Position numbers and translations under genes: made by a program. The notes under the pieces were generated by a model that saw only the letters and a list, made by a program, of their open reading frames with translations, made no database searches and was not told the origin of the DNA. A DNA stretch of 64,000 nucleotides from Globodera rostochiensis (taxonomy: Eukaryota > Nematoda > Chromadorea > Rhabditida > Heteroderidae): contig JAEVLN010000014.1 of the NCBI GenBank assembly GCA_018350325.1, forward strand, positions 1,452,001 through 1,516,000, read 5' to 3'. This document shows positions 12,088-24,084 of this stretch, in pieces. Each line of letters starts with the position of its first letter. The first letter of the stretch is position 1.

Positions 12088-13059
12088 ATGGGCCTTCCCC
12101 AACAAATCGCTCCTTTCATTACCCACGCTTTCCTTTTGTACTTTTGGAAAGCCTCTACAGTATCTTCACAACAACAACAACTCATCCTCCACGGTACTGT
12201 AGAATAGGGTTGTCGGTTCCTGGGAATTTTCTGTTATTCGATCGAAACCAAAGTGCCGAAACTTTTCGGCATCAACCAAAGCGAAGAACCTAATCGAAAA
12301 AATGCCCGGTCAATGATTTGGTTCGGACTGACAACCCTACCGTAGAACGATCGTCGGCAATTCCCACGAGATTCTCGACTTTCAGCATACCCTCTGGTGG
12401 TGATGCCCTCGCCGATGTCTGTCGGCCTCGATTCGCAAAACGAATGCGCCGATCGTCGCACCGACTGTCGCGTTTTCCAACAAATCTGCGATCATGCCGA
12501 CTACAAACAGTTTAGCCCGGGGTTAAGGGGGAACGAGGCAATTAGCAATTCGGAACGATCTCTTGGCAAAGAGCCCAACTTTTTAAGTAAGGGAAAGTGC
12601 CAAAGAATTGTCAAAGGTACATGTACGGATGCTGTCGTGGTACTTGCGACCCGAAATGTGGTAAAAAGGTGGGAACTCCGACGGAATTCCCCTGGGGGGA
12701 TGAGACCAAAGCGATAGACGAAGCGCGGGAACGGAGAAACCAAGAGGCAATTCGCCGCAAATACCTCGGCGACTTTGACTATTTTCGCGTGGAAAGGTTT
12801 AGCGCAAAAATATTATTTATTTTCAAATTGTTTGCTCGCCTTCGACTGCCAAATGGCGAAACTGTTGATAAACTCCTCCAGGGATGAGTTGAAGCCGTCG
12901 ACACGAAGACGTTCTGTTGAAGCTTATGGCTATCGGCAGATACCCCCCGAGGCGGCTAAATGGCGTGACGACGACCGATGGGACCGCAACAATCCGCGGA
13001 CACTGAGAAGAGGGAGGGGGGAGGGAGGGGACGACGAAAAGATTTGGAAGAGTAATTAG
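12088..13059 (+). CDS. ShKT-domain protein, probably secreted
   Basis: Four exons can be joined in frame. Exon 1 (12088 to about 12196) starts MGLPQQIAPF and has a modest hydrophobic stretch that could be a signal peptide. Exon 2 (about 12388-12510) carries NECADRRTDCRVFQQICDH. Exon 3 (from about 12617) carries MYGCCRGTCDPKCG. Exon 4 (about 12883-13059) is basic, ending KIWKSN, stop 13057-13059. Together exons 2 and 3 give the ShKT pattern of six cysteines, with the usual Met-x3-Cys-x2-Thr-Cys end. ShKT domains are common in secreted nematode proteins, alone or next to enzymes. There is no enzyme domain here; the tail is charged (EARERRNQEAIRRKYLGDF). The signal peptide is weak, and an upstream in-frame ATG at 12022 is possible. 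The role is unknown. Confidence 0.65.
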
Positions 13060-13847
13060 GAAATAATTAAATTATTGAAAAGTGATTGGCTAATTAAATC
13101 GAATGAACGATACAAATTCTTAAGGGTTTTGGTGTGCTGACAGCCGACGATTTAGTTTTATTGTGACTGACTTCGTTTGGGGGGACATTTGAGAATTTTC
13201 CTTTTTGAAATTTGTTGGAAAAGAATGAATGTGGGCGACAAATTTGCCATTTGGGAATTCCCAAAGTCGACAGGGAACACGGGGACAGCTCAGGCAGAGG
13301 GGGCGGGAGAATAACCCCCGGGGGGGGGGCAAATGCTTCGACATTTGCTACCCAAAAAGCCAAAAATTTCTTTTCCTACCCTACACGAACAATTCAGCAG
13401 AAAAAAGTGTTCATTTTTAAATTTTCGGAAAATGCAAAATTCAACAGCAGCAGCAGAGGGTGGAGGGGGTGGGGGTTTAGGGATAGGGCAATAATTATTG
13501 TGGGGATTTGGGGGGGGGGGAAGACTGACAGAGACTGGCTGGGGCTGAGTATGTCGAGTCGAATGAATTTTGGTTGCCGATGGCAACGGAAGGAAAGTGA
13601 TGGGAATGGAAAAAGAGGGCATTTTGATGAATATGAAAAGCATTTGTATGTATGTGACTATATATAAGTACAATTTGCAAATTGCATGAATCAAAGTTTG
13701 GGGAGGAATTGCATTGGACGGACGGAGGGTAAAAAAATGTGTTGAGAACTGAAAGACATAATTAAAGTTCGGTAGATCGATCGGAGAACGAATGCTTTCC
13801 GGTCCGGCCGTTTCAGTCGATCGGGCCGATCAACCAAATCAAATGCT
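13060..13847. other. Intergenic, convergent
   Basis: Lies between two convergent genes. It holds G runs (about 13318 and 13508) and open frames on both strands that look like run-driven shadows (Pro-rich on minus, Gly-rich on plus). I see no gene. Confidence 0.5.
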
Positions 13848-14592
13848 TCATCGCCTTCCGTTGGGTGTGCGGTGCCTCGCGCGTCTAATTGCCGTAATGG
13901 TCAGAATGCCGCGTCTAAGAATCTTTTGTCAACTTGGCATTTGTTGGTTAATGCCCTGCTTCTTAACCCGCTCATGTGCACCGCAACGGCGTCCGTGCCA
14001 ACATCATCCGGCATGGCAACTTTGCGTCTGAAGCGGCGAATCACGGAAGTGTGTTCGTCCAAGAACACCTCCCGTTCAGCATTGACCACCAGACGACCCA
14101 CACTCATCAGAACCTGAAATGCCATATTTGACAAATTAGTCTCGTGAGGGTGGCTGACCTCAATGTCTTCCGGCCGGAAGATGTTCATATCGACGCTGAC
14201 TGCAAACTTGCCCGGCCCGCTGACCGTCTTCAACTCGTTGGGTCTGTTGGATTAGTTGCCCCGTCCCTTCCCCCAAATACCGTCACGGGCGCCTCCCGGA
14301 GTCGGGCCAGCTCTTCGTCCATGGACCGCACCTTCTCAAAGTCCCTCGCGCACTCCCTCCTCCATCGTCCATTCTCCCCCTCCCCATTCGTCCGCTTTTT
14401 GCCCACCCATCCGCCCTCCTCCTCCTCCTCGTCCGTCCACCGGCTGCCGCTGCCCCCCGTTGAACCCCAAGAGGACGGACGCGAGGCGGCGCTCAACGGG
14501 GAATAGGGGCCAAGCGGGGAATAGGGGCCAAGCGGGGAATAGGGGCCAAGCGGGGAATAGGGGCCAAAGCTTTTCAAGTCATTTGGCGGCAT
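13848..14592 (-). CDS. Small heat-shock protein (alpha-crystallin/HSP20, HSP-25-like)
   Basis: Three exons on the minus strand. The first (start ATG at 14590-14592; the frame is open a little further upstream, so a 5' exon is possible) has GPYSPL repeats, a Gly/Ser/Glu linker and a Trp-rich patch. It ends in a helical VRSMDEELARLREAP and the start of the crystallin domain (KFAVSVDMNIFRPEDIEV). The second continues VGRLVVNAEREVF and then VIRRFRRKVAMPDDV. The third gives the beta-strand GRGILTITAIRR before the stop TGA at 13848-13850. This is a full alpha-crystallin domain, as in ATP-independent holdase chaperones. The long N-terminus with a Met-Asp-Glu-Glu helix resembles the C. elegans HSP-25 group. 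I saw no convincing heat-shock element upstream. Confidence 0.85.
14497..14568. repeat. Four perfect 18-bp repeats inside the sHSP coding region
   Basis: Unit CGGGGAATAGGGGCCAAG at 14497, 14515, 14533 and 14551 (the last has one slip). On the minus strand it encodes the six-residue repeat GPYSPL. Confidence 0.95.
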
Positions 14593-14619
14593 TTTGTGCC
14601 CCGGCAAATATTCTGTCAA

Positions 14620-16786
14620 AAAAGCATGAATTGATCAATGCCACGTTCTCGGCTTTGGTGGACTTTGTAACTTCCCGGTTCCCGCAGAAGAAAAAGCTTT
14701 CCCGCCTCAACTCGAAAGTCGCGGGGGCCTTTCCCCAATCTGTACAAATAAATACACGCAAATCCATCCAGCAGATCGACACGACCAGAATAGGAAGTCG
14801 GGCGGGGGATTTTCCGCATCTCCGCCCCCTTCCCGTCCCTTCTTTTTGTCTTTACCCGCCCGCCACAAAGAGATGATGAGCGGCGATTTGGGGCTAGCAC
14901 ATTAGCAAATGGGCGTGAGGGGGGAGGGGGGGGGGAATTGAATCGAAACTCGGGCGGAGGGAAAGGAAAGGTTGGGAACGGAAGTGGCGGAGGGAGGACG
15001 GCATTGGCATTTTGGACAAAATCTCGGCGATCCTTTTTGGATTAAGGCTTAGAAGAGATGTGGGGCATAATTAGTAGTTGGCACAAAACACACAAATTGC
15101 CAAAGTTAATTCCAGTTGGATTAATGTGTGGTGATTGTGATGATGATGGTAATGGACAATGTCGATATTTACGTACATAATAATAATACATACATAAAAG
15201 GTGTGTGGGGGTGGGGGATTCATTGAAACTGCATAGCATTTTGAATGATGGCGAGCGGGGGGAAACGATAGAATGCGGTGGAGAGGGGACAATTTATTAT
15301 CCATAAATGCGGGGGGGGGGGGGATGAGCGTTTGTCCAATTGTGGGGGGGGGGGGGCGATTGAATGGGCGGGTGCGGTGTTGTCGGATGTTGCATATAAA
15401 GGCAGGGAGGGGGAGGGAGGCTTTAAGAATTGATGCTAATTGTAATTGTTTTAAAGGATGGGATAAATGCTCTGATTAATGCGTGCAGTGTATAAGGTAA
15501 TCCAAACACCAATAAGTTGTGTTAAGGTCGTTTCGTTTCAGAGCAAAGAGTGGACTCGGGAGGGGCTATAAAAGAAATCATGGGAAAGGGGGGGCGATTG
15601 GAGGGACAGACATTAAAGGGGCGATTTATGGGATGGACGAATCCCCCCTCAGGGGGATTGGATCAGATTATATGCGAAGGAACAAAGGGTGAGCAGCCAG
15701 CCCCTCAAGGGACGGGGAAGATAACATCATCATCACTGACGGACAAAGGAATTATAAACAAAAAAGAAGGTTTAGATATTTGGAAAGGAAAGTGAGAAGA
15801 AATGAGAAGGCGAAAAGTGTCAATTGTAATACGGTAACGGGACACGGTAGGTACTTCTTAACATTCAATTTAAACTCTAATCTGAACATTCTCAAATAAA
15901 ATTAGCCAGAAGCCGTGTTTTTGCTTTGCTTTTCGGCTTTAACTCCAATCTTAATTCATTAGAGCCAACTGAACCAGGCAGCCAAGCGCCGATTCTTGTG
16001 CTTTCTTCTTTTTTAATCATTCAGCGAGAAAAAGTAAAGCAGCAATTGGATTAAGTGTATTCGGAGGGGCGGCAAAGAATCGGTCGGGGGACCAACTCGA
16101 ATCGGGGGGGGGGGGGGGGGGGAAAGCAAATAGCGGGAAATGCGGGGGGCGGGGGGGGGGGAGCATTGAACAGGCCGTATAATGTTGCTTTATTCCCTCA
16201 ATTCTCTCGACCCCTCCGATCCGCTTTACCCCCCCCCCCCCCCTCCGCCCCGCGCCCCAAACGCCAAATTGCGTCTAAAGATGGCAAGAAAAAGCAATCC
16301 ATCGACAGCAAAAAAGGAAAGTGTTTCCCTTTTATAGTAATTAAAATTCCACGCTTTGCAAGGCGATCTTCTTTGCTGTGTATTTATTATTCGATACCCC
16401 CCCCCCCAATTCGTCCCCCCAAAACGAATTGTTCCACCAATTTTTTTTCTCCTTTTTCCAACAACGCCATTATTCCCCCCCCCCCCCGCCACCGCCACCC
16501 ATTCAAAGGCTTTGAAGTCCTCAAACTCTCTCTCTCTCTCTCAATATTGCTGATAAAGCCTCCCTCCCCCTTATCACAAACAGAACTTGACTAAAATTGG
16601 GAATTTGTGGGGAAAAAAGGACACGCGGCAACGAACCAATCAGAGACAAAGCAAAAAAGACACATTTTCAATTTTATTGCAAATTCAATCATTTTATTCG
16701 ATTTTATTGCCAATTCGAACTCGTCGTTTACTGATCAGTGCCCTTAACTGATGAGGAGGAGGCAGTGATCGGTCGCCCGTCTTCAA
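14620..16786. other. Gene-poor, G/C-run-rich DNA
   Basis: 2.2 kb with plus-strand G runs (about 14922, 15311, 15345, 16106 and 16150) and C runs (about 16230, 16397 and 16476). Open frames here are biased shadows. The 3' part should hold the promoter of the carboxypeptidase gene. A possible upstream exon of the sHSP gene (minus, about 14870-14640) cannot be excluded. Confidence 0.5.
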
Positions 16787-19049
16787 ATGGGCTCTGTTGG
16801 ACGGGTCCTTCTCCCGCAGAAAGTCGTCTATCTGCTGCTGTCCATTCTTCTCGTCCTCGCATTCTTCCACCCCGCCTTTTCTATGACATCTTTCATCAAA
16901 TATAATGGGTAAAGCGGGGAAATTGTCAAAAATAGAAATCGAAACAAATGTTTTTAGGTACAAATTGTACCGCATTCACCTCCCCCCGACCTCCGACATG
17001 GCACATTTTGCGCGATGGCTGGAGGCGATGGAGGAAAAACTGAATGAATTGCCGGCGGTTGGTTAACGCGCATTAATGGCACAAAACAACAAACCCTCCC
17101 CCCCCCCTCATCCCCGGCATGTTCAGTACTCAAAGTCCAACCAGCACGACTCTCAGCCGCCTCTGCTGGACATTTGGACATTGCCTAGCCCTTTGCATCG
17201 CAATGCCGACCTTTTAGTGGCGCCGAACATTGACAAAGCATTCATTTCGGCACTTCGCCAGAAGCGACGAAAAGCATCATTAGTGGTTGAGCTGATTAGC
17301 GAAGATATTCAAAAGGACATTGACAGCGAGAGGAACAAAATCATTCGAAGGAAGCGACTGTGGCGGAGGCGGAGGAGGTCGACGGAGGTGGGGGGAAGTT
17401 CTTCGGCCATTAAAGAGTTGAACGCGTTGGACCTGCACACGTACAACTCGTATCCGAAGGTGAGTTTCGGAAGCTTGGGATGGTCAAGAATGGAGAGCAC
17501 CAATTCAAAATAAATAAAAATGGTTCAGATGGAGCAGTATTTGAAGAAAGTAGTGAAGGAAAATCCAAAGGTGGCCGAACTGGTCAACTTGACCAAGACG
17601 TTCGAGGGTCGAGATTTGCTGGGAGTTCGGGTAAGGATCAAATGCATTGTTTTGCCAAAATACGGAAATGATCCCTTTGGCCACAGATCGGCCGCAGGGA
17701 CGGCGACGATGAGGAGGACGGTCGTCAGCTGGTGTATATTGATGCTGGCGTTCATGCAAGGTCATTAATTATTCCGGCAGTCGTATTTTGTATCCGTGCC
17801 TCTTCTTTCAGGGAATGGATTGCCCCCGCGGCGGCACTTTATTTGATCGACAAAGTGAGTCCGGACGCTAAAGGGGCTTTACAAAATCCGGCATTTCCGA
17901 TAGCTGATCTCCCTTTGGAACCAACAACTTCTTCAAGACGACGACTATCCAATCTCCCCCGAAGACTCCGACTCACCTTCCCCGTCGTCTTCGTCTTCGT
18001 CGTCATCCATCAGCGTTTCCATTCTTGGTCAATTCGAATTCGTCATCGTCCCTTGTGCTAATCCGGACGGTTACGCCTTCTCCATGAGCCGAGACCGCCT
18101 CTGGCGCAAAACACGGTCCCGAAACGAAACTATGCACAAATGGTGCGTGGGGGCAGACGCAAATCGGAATTGGGGCTATCGCTGGGCAGGTGGGCCATCT
18201 CATCTCGAATTCGGCCCCCTTAAACTTGGCGTTTTCCGAGTTAAGAGACGGGCTCCCCGCGCAGTCCCTGCTCCAACATCTTCCCGGGCAGGGCCCCGTT
18301 CAGCGAGCCTGAAGTGCTGGCGGTGAAGGACTTTCTGAGTCGCGAGCTAGGCCGACTGGTCGCCTACATTTCCCTCCACAGCTACGGCCAATTGGTGCTG
18401 TCCCCGTGGGGCTTCTCAACCGCAAAACCCTCCAACCATAAGGAACAGGTCGGTCTGGGATTCGCGCGATTCCATCCAAATACAAATTAGCAAAAGCTGG
18501 CCACGTTGATCATCGACGCAATTCGGGAGACCACTGGCACAGAATACACTTTCGGCAGCATCGCCGACCTGCTTTACCCGGCCTCGGGCACAAGCATTGA
18601 CTATTGGCAGGTGTATAAAATGCGACGAAAACTGTTTTAAAAAGCGCATTTAAGTACCGCGGAGTTCCTTACATTTACGGGGTGGAATTGAGACCGGAAG
18701 ATGTTGAAAGGTTCGTTCGTTCAGAACACTTACAAATTAGCTCCATTTAAACCCAATTCATTAGCGAAATCCACGGCTTCGCCATACCGCCCGAGCAAAT
18801 TGAGCCGAGTGGTAAGTGAAAGAATGGAAAGGGAAAGAAGAAAGAAACGACGTTTCAGGGAGAGAGGTGTTCACGATGGTCAAAAGGATTGTGGAGTACG
18901 TCAGCGAAAGTAGAAGCGGAAGCGAAGAAGCGGACGGAAAAGGGGCAGAGAACGGAACGGAAGTCCCAAGAGAGAGGACAAAAAGGAGTTGGGACAAAAA
19001 AACACGAATTAATCTCCAAAATTTCAACGATTCCACGAATCGGACGTAA
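16787..19049 (+). CDS. Secreted zinc metallocarboxypeptidase (family M14, A/B type)
   Basis: About twelve exons. Exon 1 (16787 to about 16910) encodes a clear signal peptide (VVYLLLSILLVLAFF). Exon 2 starts the activation propeptide (YKLYRIHLPPTSD), which continues with LLDIWTLPSPL and SLVVELISEDIQKDID, then a dibasic RRKRLWRRRRR cleavage region. The catalytic domain has HAREWIAPAAALYLID (zinc His and Glu), NPDGYAFS, RLWRKTRS, DANRNWGYRW (Asn-Arg substrate site), PFSEPEV and SLHSYGQLVLSPWG (third zinc ligand His). It ends in YIYGVELRPED with the catalytic Glu. Family enzymes remove C-terminal residues; propeptide and signal point to an extracellular or gut zymogen. An unusual Asp/Ser-rich loop (PEDSDSPSPSSSS) is inserted before the strand ISVSILGQFEFVIVP. 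After the usual end there is a charged tail of about 60 residues, stop at 19047-19049. Confidence 0.92.
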
Positions 19050-19255
19050 ACCGTCGACCTCAGTTCAAAGCAAAAATGTAAATATTCTCTTCTTATTGCT
19101 GATACTAAAATAGTAAGGCATAAATATTGAAACATAAGCAAATTGTAAAGACAATCAAACAAAGGTAAATAAATAAATTTTCTGAAAATTATACAAAAGA
19201 AAAAGGTTAATGGGTTGGATGAGACGATCGCATACATTCCGTCCCAATTGTAAAA

Positions 19256-21238
19256 TCAGTTCCACACCTTCAACAGACTGTCCCAAGACCCAGTGCAAAG
19301 CGCAGTTCCGTCATTAGGCACACCCAAGCAGGAGATTCGGTTGTCATGACCAGAAACCACATCTTCAAAGGGGTCAAATGGAGTAAGCAAACAAATGACA
19401 GTGAAGAAATTACGACAACACCCACCGGCCTTCTCAACGCGCATCGAATCCCAAATGACGCAATTGAAGTCGTCGTAACCGGCGAAGAGGAGACGACCGG
19501 ACTTGGAGAAGGCGAGACTGGTCACTCCTGAATGGAATGGGAAAGTGAACGAAGCAGCGTCAAAACGGAACCCGAATTGAGTTTCCGCTGTCCATAAGTC
19601 GCCAATTCGCCCTTTTCTGCACGAAGGTCGAACAGTTTGGAGGTGCCATCGTCGGCTCCAGTGACAAACGCGTGGCCGTTTGGGAATAGCTAAAGGAAAA
19701 GCATCGTTGAACTATGTTTAACGTTATTCTATTCAATTTAAAAGGAGAGAAGTGTCAATGATTACGTACATTTTAATCGATTTATGATTCGGAGATTCAT
19801 TTTCGTAACCACGTTAATGGTATTGTAATGAATTGTTGGGCTTGACAATTACCGCAACTGCGTTTATATCGGAGGAATTGCCGGCGAATGTGTGTTTGCA
19901 CTGTCCGTCCCGCGGGTCCCACAGTTTTGCCGAGTTATCGCATGCACCGGACACAAAAGTTGGGGAGTCGAGCAGAAGGGATAGACACATCACACCAGCC
20001 GTGTGACCAGTAAACTTTTGCAATGCCCGTCCATTTTCAATGTCCCACAGTATACTAAAAAAAGAAATTTAAATTTCAGAGGGTCGTCCCTCTCGGCGTA
20101 TTATGCCCCCTTTTCCCTGAACTGTGCCCCTTCATTGTGCATTATTAGGAACGGGGAGGTGGGGTCATCAATTCTTACCCCCCCCCCCTAATGCCCTCTT
20201 CGACCAGGTTCTGTCTCCGCTTGTCGTGACGATTTGCGTGTTGTCGATAAAGCGACAACACGACACAAAACCGTCGTGGCCGTCCAGTTCGCGTCTCAAC
20301 GAAGCACTTCCTTCCACATTGTGAAGAGAATAAACGCTGCACAAATTGTCCAGGCCACCGCACGCAACGTAAGAACCAGAGGGGGCATAGGCACAGCTCA
20401 TCACCCAAGCGGAACGGAGAGGGACCAGAAACAACTGCAACACATTAAATGTACATTGGTCGTGAATGAATTCAATCCAAAAAAAGGCGTTGCCAAATAA
20501 AGAGACTTGAGACGTCCGTTCAGCTGTTTATTATTAGCTTTTTCTGGCTACGCCATAATTTCGATTCAAACATTACTTTGAATGCTTTGTGTGCATCCCA
20601 AATGATCTGTAAAAATTATAAAGTTCATTAAAGATAAAGCTTGACCCAGACAGTGTGTTCGGGCTTTCCAAGCATTAGGAAAGGAATTAAGTTTTTTTTG
20701 TTACGGGCTCTGAAATTGCCCCTATTTTGAGAGGTGTTGCGAATAACCCCCCATTTTTCCGTCTTGGGAGGCAGAAAGGAGCAGGCGAGAGTCGGCTGCC
20801 CAGTGCATAGTGCTCACTGCAAAAATGAGTTCACTTCAACCCAAAACCTGAAAATGCCAACCTTTCGACATATGGCCATGCAAAGTTTTTCGTAATGCAA
20901 AAAACATGCTGTCAATCTTCATGAAATTTTTTCTCGAAATGGAGACGTCCGATAAACTCTGTTTCGTATCATCAGCAGGATTCTTCTGAAATCAAAGCAA
21001 TATAAGAACACCTTTTTATGAAATGCAAAACAATACCGCTTTTTGAGTTCGAATATCATCTTTGAAATTCTCCGCTTCCTTCGATAACTGATTAAACGAA
21101 GCACTCGGTTCAACAGTGTTCTCCCTAAATTGAGTTAGTTTAATCAAATATTTATGTAAATGCCACCCCCCCCCCCCCTCTCTTGCTTGAATGGTCCTTG
21201 TATGAAAGCAAACGAATCTGATTGAAGAAAATCCATTG
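19256..21238 (-). CDS. Heterotrimeric G-protein beta subunit (WD40)
   Basis: Minus-strand exons: an N-terminal helix (about 21125-21046; [20 protein letters not shown]), a second exon (about 20988-20869; [12 protein letters not shown]), then [20 protein letters not shown] (about 20812), [10 protein letters not shown] (about 20603) and [20 protein letters not shown] with [19 protein letters not shown] (about 20440-20200). Further on are [13 protein letters not shown] with [14 protein letters not shown] (about 20020), [17 protein letters not shown] (about 19510) and the end [11 protein letters not shown]. Stop at 19256-19258. The order is that of the seven-blade Gbeta1-4 type. It is clearly more divergent than the normally near-invariant main Gbeta (for example [11 protein letters not shown] for the first helix), so a second Gbeta copy is likely. 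The first exon is uncertain: an ATG at 21236-21238 runs into a poly-G tract, and the donor after SASQDGK is not canonical. Confidence 0.8.
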
Positions 21239-22008
21239 ATTTTTATCTGTAAGCAAAGATTCGAGCAAATGAATGAGTTAAACAAATCAATTCGAAATTG
21301 CGGAACGGAGGCTATTCGAAGGCCTCAAATCGGGCTGTTCTTGGTCTTGGGGTTATCGAGAAATTGTTGAACTGTGGAGGGGGGGGAGCGAGGCGGGGAT
21401 TCTGACTGGCGAAGGCTTTGGACCGGGTGGTACTTGGAAACAGCGATTTTGTGGCCGGCTAAAAATGTTTTGTTGCTTTGACATTTGAGCAATTACAAAT
21501 TGAAGATTTAAATTTAAAAATAACGCCTTAAATTAAAGGCCAAGGATATAATGTCATATCAAAATAAATTTGTCTTTTTTTTGAGTGTTAAATTTTTAAT
21601 TGTTAAAATTTTAATTTGTTTAAATTTTCTAATCAGAAAATATTTGCTTTTTGGCTGAGCCCCATTATTTGGCTTCGTCCTTTTGTCTTTATGCCCGCTC
21701 AATTACATATTCTGAAAGACTGACCCTAGAGCAAACAGACGACAAAATGATTGGTTTTCTTTTTTGGCGTCTCCGCCCTTTCCTCCCTTTTTGCAATGTT
21801 CGCTCGCCGGCTCCCCCCCCCCCCCCATTTTTCGCTGATTCATCTTCTGCTACTGCTGCTTCTAATAATATGTTCATATATATTTTATATTTGCTAATGA
21901 ATTGGTTTTACATTGAATTTTTCCACAAAAATTCGTTTAAATCAAATTTTACAGGACTTTTCTCCCAAAAATGATAACACATATCGAAAATTGAATTTCA
22001 ATTCAATA
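21239..22008. other. Intergenic, divergent promoters (G beta / OST-alpha)
   Basis: AT-rich 0.77 kb with one C run (about 21817) and a G run (about 21381). It should carry the promoters of both neighbours. No gene seen. Confidence 0.5.
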
Positions 22009-23812
22009 ATGTGCTCCGGTTTTTGGGCATTTGTTGCCAGGGCTTGGGAGTGGCTGAAAACGCTGATTCTTCCGCAAAGTATTAATGGCACCTGTCTCAA
22101 CCAAACCTTCACCAATGATACACCGTCCGCTGGAGAATTTTTGGCAGGTGATAATTTTTTGAAATATTTTAATCTTTTTTGTAAATAAGACTTGGAGCCA
22201 TTCCAAATTGTGCTCCTCTCCGTGGGCAGTGTGCTGACTTTCATTGTGTTCCTGCTGGCCTTGCTGCAATGGTGGTACATCTTCAACTACGTCTCCTCCG
22301 AACAGCGACGGAACAAACTCTACTTGCTCATTTCTCTGTTCCCCGTAAGCAGCGGATTTTGGAATACTAAAGAATTTTTTTGATCGAATTTCAAAAACAA
22401 AACAAAAATCAAATGATTCATTAAAAATAATTAAGGTTTGCACTTTCTGCTGTCTCGTTGGGATGTTCTGCCCTCGCACTGCACTTCTTGTTTCCTCATT
22501 TGGCCTCCTCTACTTCCTCCTATGCCTTTTTGTTCTCGTGTCACTGATGCGTCATGTAAGCATTTCAGATGATAAAAGAGTTAAAACTTCAACGCAAAGG
22601 GGTTCAGGACACTGTGGAAAATGTTCAAATTTAATGACAAAAAAATAATTCCAAAATTGGCCTCCGGACATTTAACAAAAAAAAAAATCTTTTTTTCTTT
22701 TACCATCCTTTATTTTGCAAAAACGAATTGCGGGGCGGAGGGTACTGGACGTATTCATTAAATCCTATGAAAAGGGTGTTTCTTTTGTTTTGTTTTGATT
22801 GTGATCGGCCCATCTTCAGTTATCCGGTGGACGTACAACGTTGGCCCTTTCACTGACCGACAAAGGCAAGTTGATCGATTTTCGGGGCCCGCCGTTCTGC
22901 TGCTTTCTTTACTGTCTCGCCAAGGCGAAGCCGACAGAGTTGGACTTTTTTGGCATTATTTGGATTATTTTCTTTGAATTTCAGGATCAATTTGACCCGA
23001 CTTGAGTGGATCGTTCTCCAAGCGCCGATCATCCGAGTTCTGATCGTATTCGGGCAAGTTGTGGTCGTTGCGGAGGCTAGAGAAGATGCTTACCGGTGAT
23101 TCAATTTTAATTAAGTAACACTAAACGCGTTAGAACATTTATTTCTTTTTGAGGTGGCTTCAATTTTTTGATCTTGCCACCGTTGCCTCCCTTTTGTTGG
23201 CAATTTTTGGTGTCCATACTTTGGCCCGCGTAACTTCCGTAAGAGTGCATTTTTGTTTCTATTTACATTATAACAATTTTAGGAGGAATTGTCCCGTTTT
23301 GGATTCGAAGGCATTTTCCGTCTCGTCGATTTTGGACTGCTTTTTTTCACTGCCCAGCAGCCTTTTCTTTTCCAAAACATTTTACTTCGCTTTGGGGTCA
23401 TTCATTGCGCCGCTTTGCTTTCCCCGCAGGACAACGCTCGATGTAAGCACAAAAATGGTGGTTTTCTTTACTTTTGAATGCATTCAATTTAAATTTGTCA
23501 CACTTTTTAGTCATTTGTAACTTTTGCATCATTGCCGAGTTGCTGCTGCTCTCCATGTTCTCCATCTTCTGGGCTTCTCCCCACCGCAATTCCATGTTCG
23601 ATCAGTTCGTCCGCCGCCGTCCCACTGCCCTCTCCAAACGCCCGCGCTCCCGCTCCTCCTCCCTTCAGTCCGTCCGCGAGAGCAAATTCGACGAGCCGCC
23701 CGTTGTAAATGCCCAAATTGACGGCACCGCTTCAAATGGCGCCGCTTCACTTGCCCCCTCAACGGTTGGCACATTGTCCACCCAAACGACCGTTCTGCTC
23801 AATTTGGACTGA
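22009..23812 (+). CDS. Organic solute transporter subunit alpha (OST-alpha/TMEM184 family)
   Basis: Starts MCSGFWAFVARAWEWLK at 22009 with an N-glycosylation-rich outer segment (NGTCLNQTFTNDT). Exons then encode several membrane helices: FQIVLLSVGSVLTFIVFLLAL; NKLYLLISLFP joined to VCTFCCLVGMFCPRTALL; and LLYFLLCLFVLVSLMRH. Next is the family signature (about 22820-22935; LSLTDKGKLIDF then PPFCCFLYCLAKAKPTE). The later helices are LEWIVLQAPIIRVLIVFGQVV, YRWLQFFDLATVASLLLAIFG, FLFQNILLRFGVIHC, and ICNFCIIAELLLLSMFSIFWA. The C-terminal tail is Ser/Arg-rich, stop TGA at 23810-23812. The Cys-rich CCFLYCL loop (a palmitoylation-type cluster) fits OST-alpha. Family members move bile-acid-like or sterol solutes with a beta partner, or control ciliary membrane in C. 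elegans. Confidence 0.88.
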
Positions 23813-24084
23813 CTTGTTTGAATGGCCGGAATCAGAATGGAAACCCTTGGACAATTTAACTCGGGGATTGATTCTTTGTCAGCGATTGATCGTTGAGATG
23901 TTCAAAATTTTATATGTGCTAATAAACTTAAATAGCTAATGTTCAAGTGCTTTTATTGGGATTTAGGATAAAACAAATGCAAATTTAATATCATCAAATA
24001 ATTAAACAAACGATGTATAGGGCCGTGAGATATTGGCGAGATCGGAGACCGAATGAAAAATTGGGAAGAAATGTCGTTGTTTCG

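Noticed and set aside
16694..16975. Minus-strand open frame of 93 residues
   Set aside because: It is the antisense shadow of the carboxypeptidase signal-peptide exon (plus, 16787 on), which has family and splice support.
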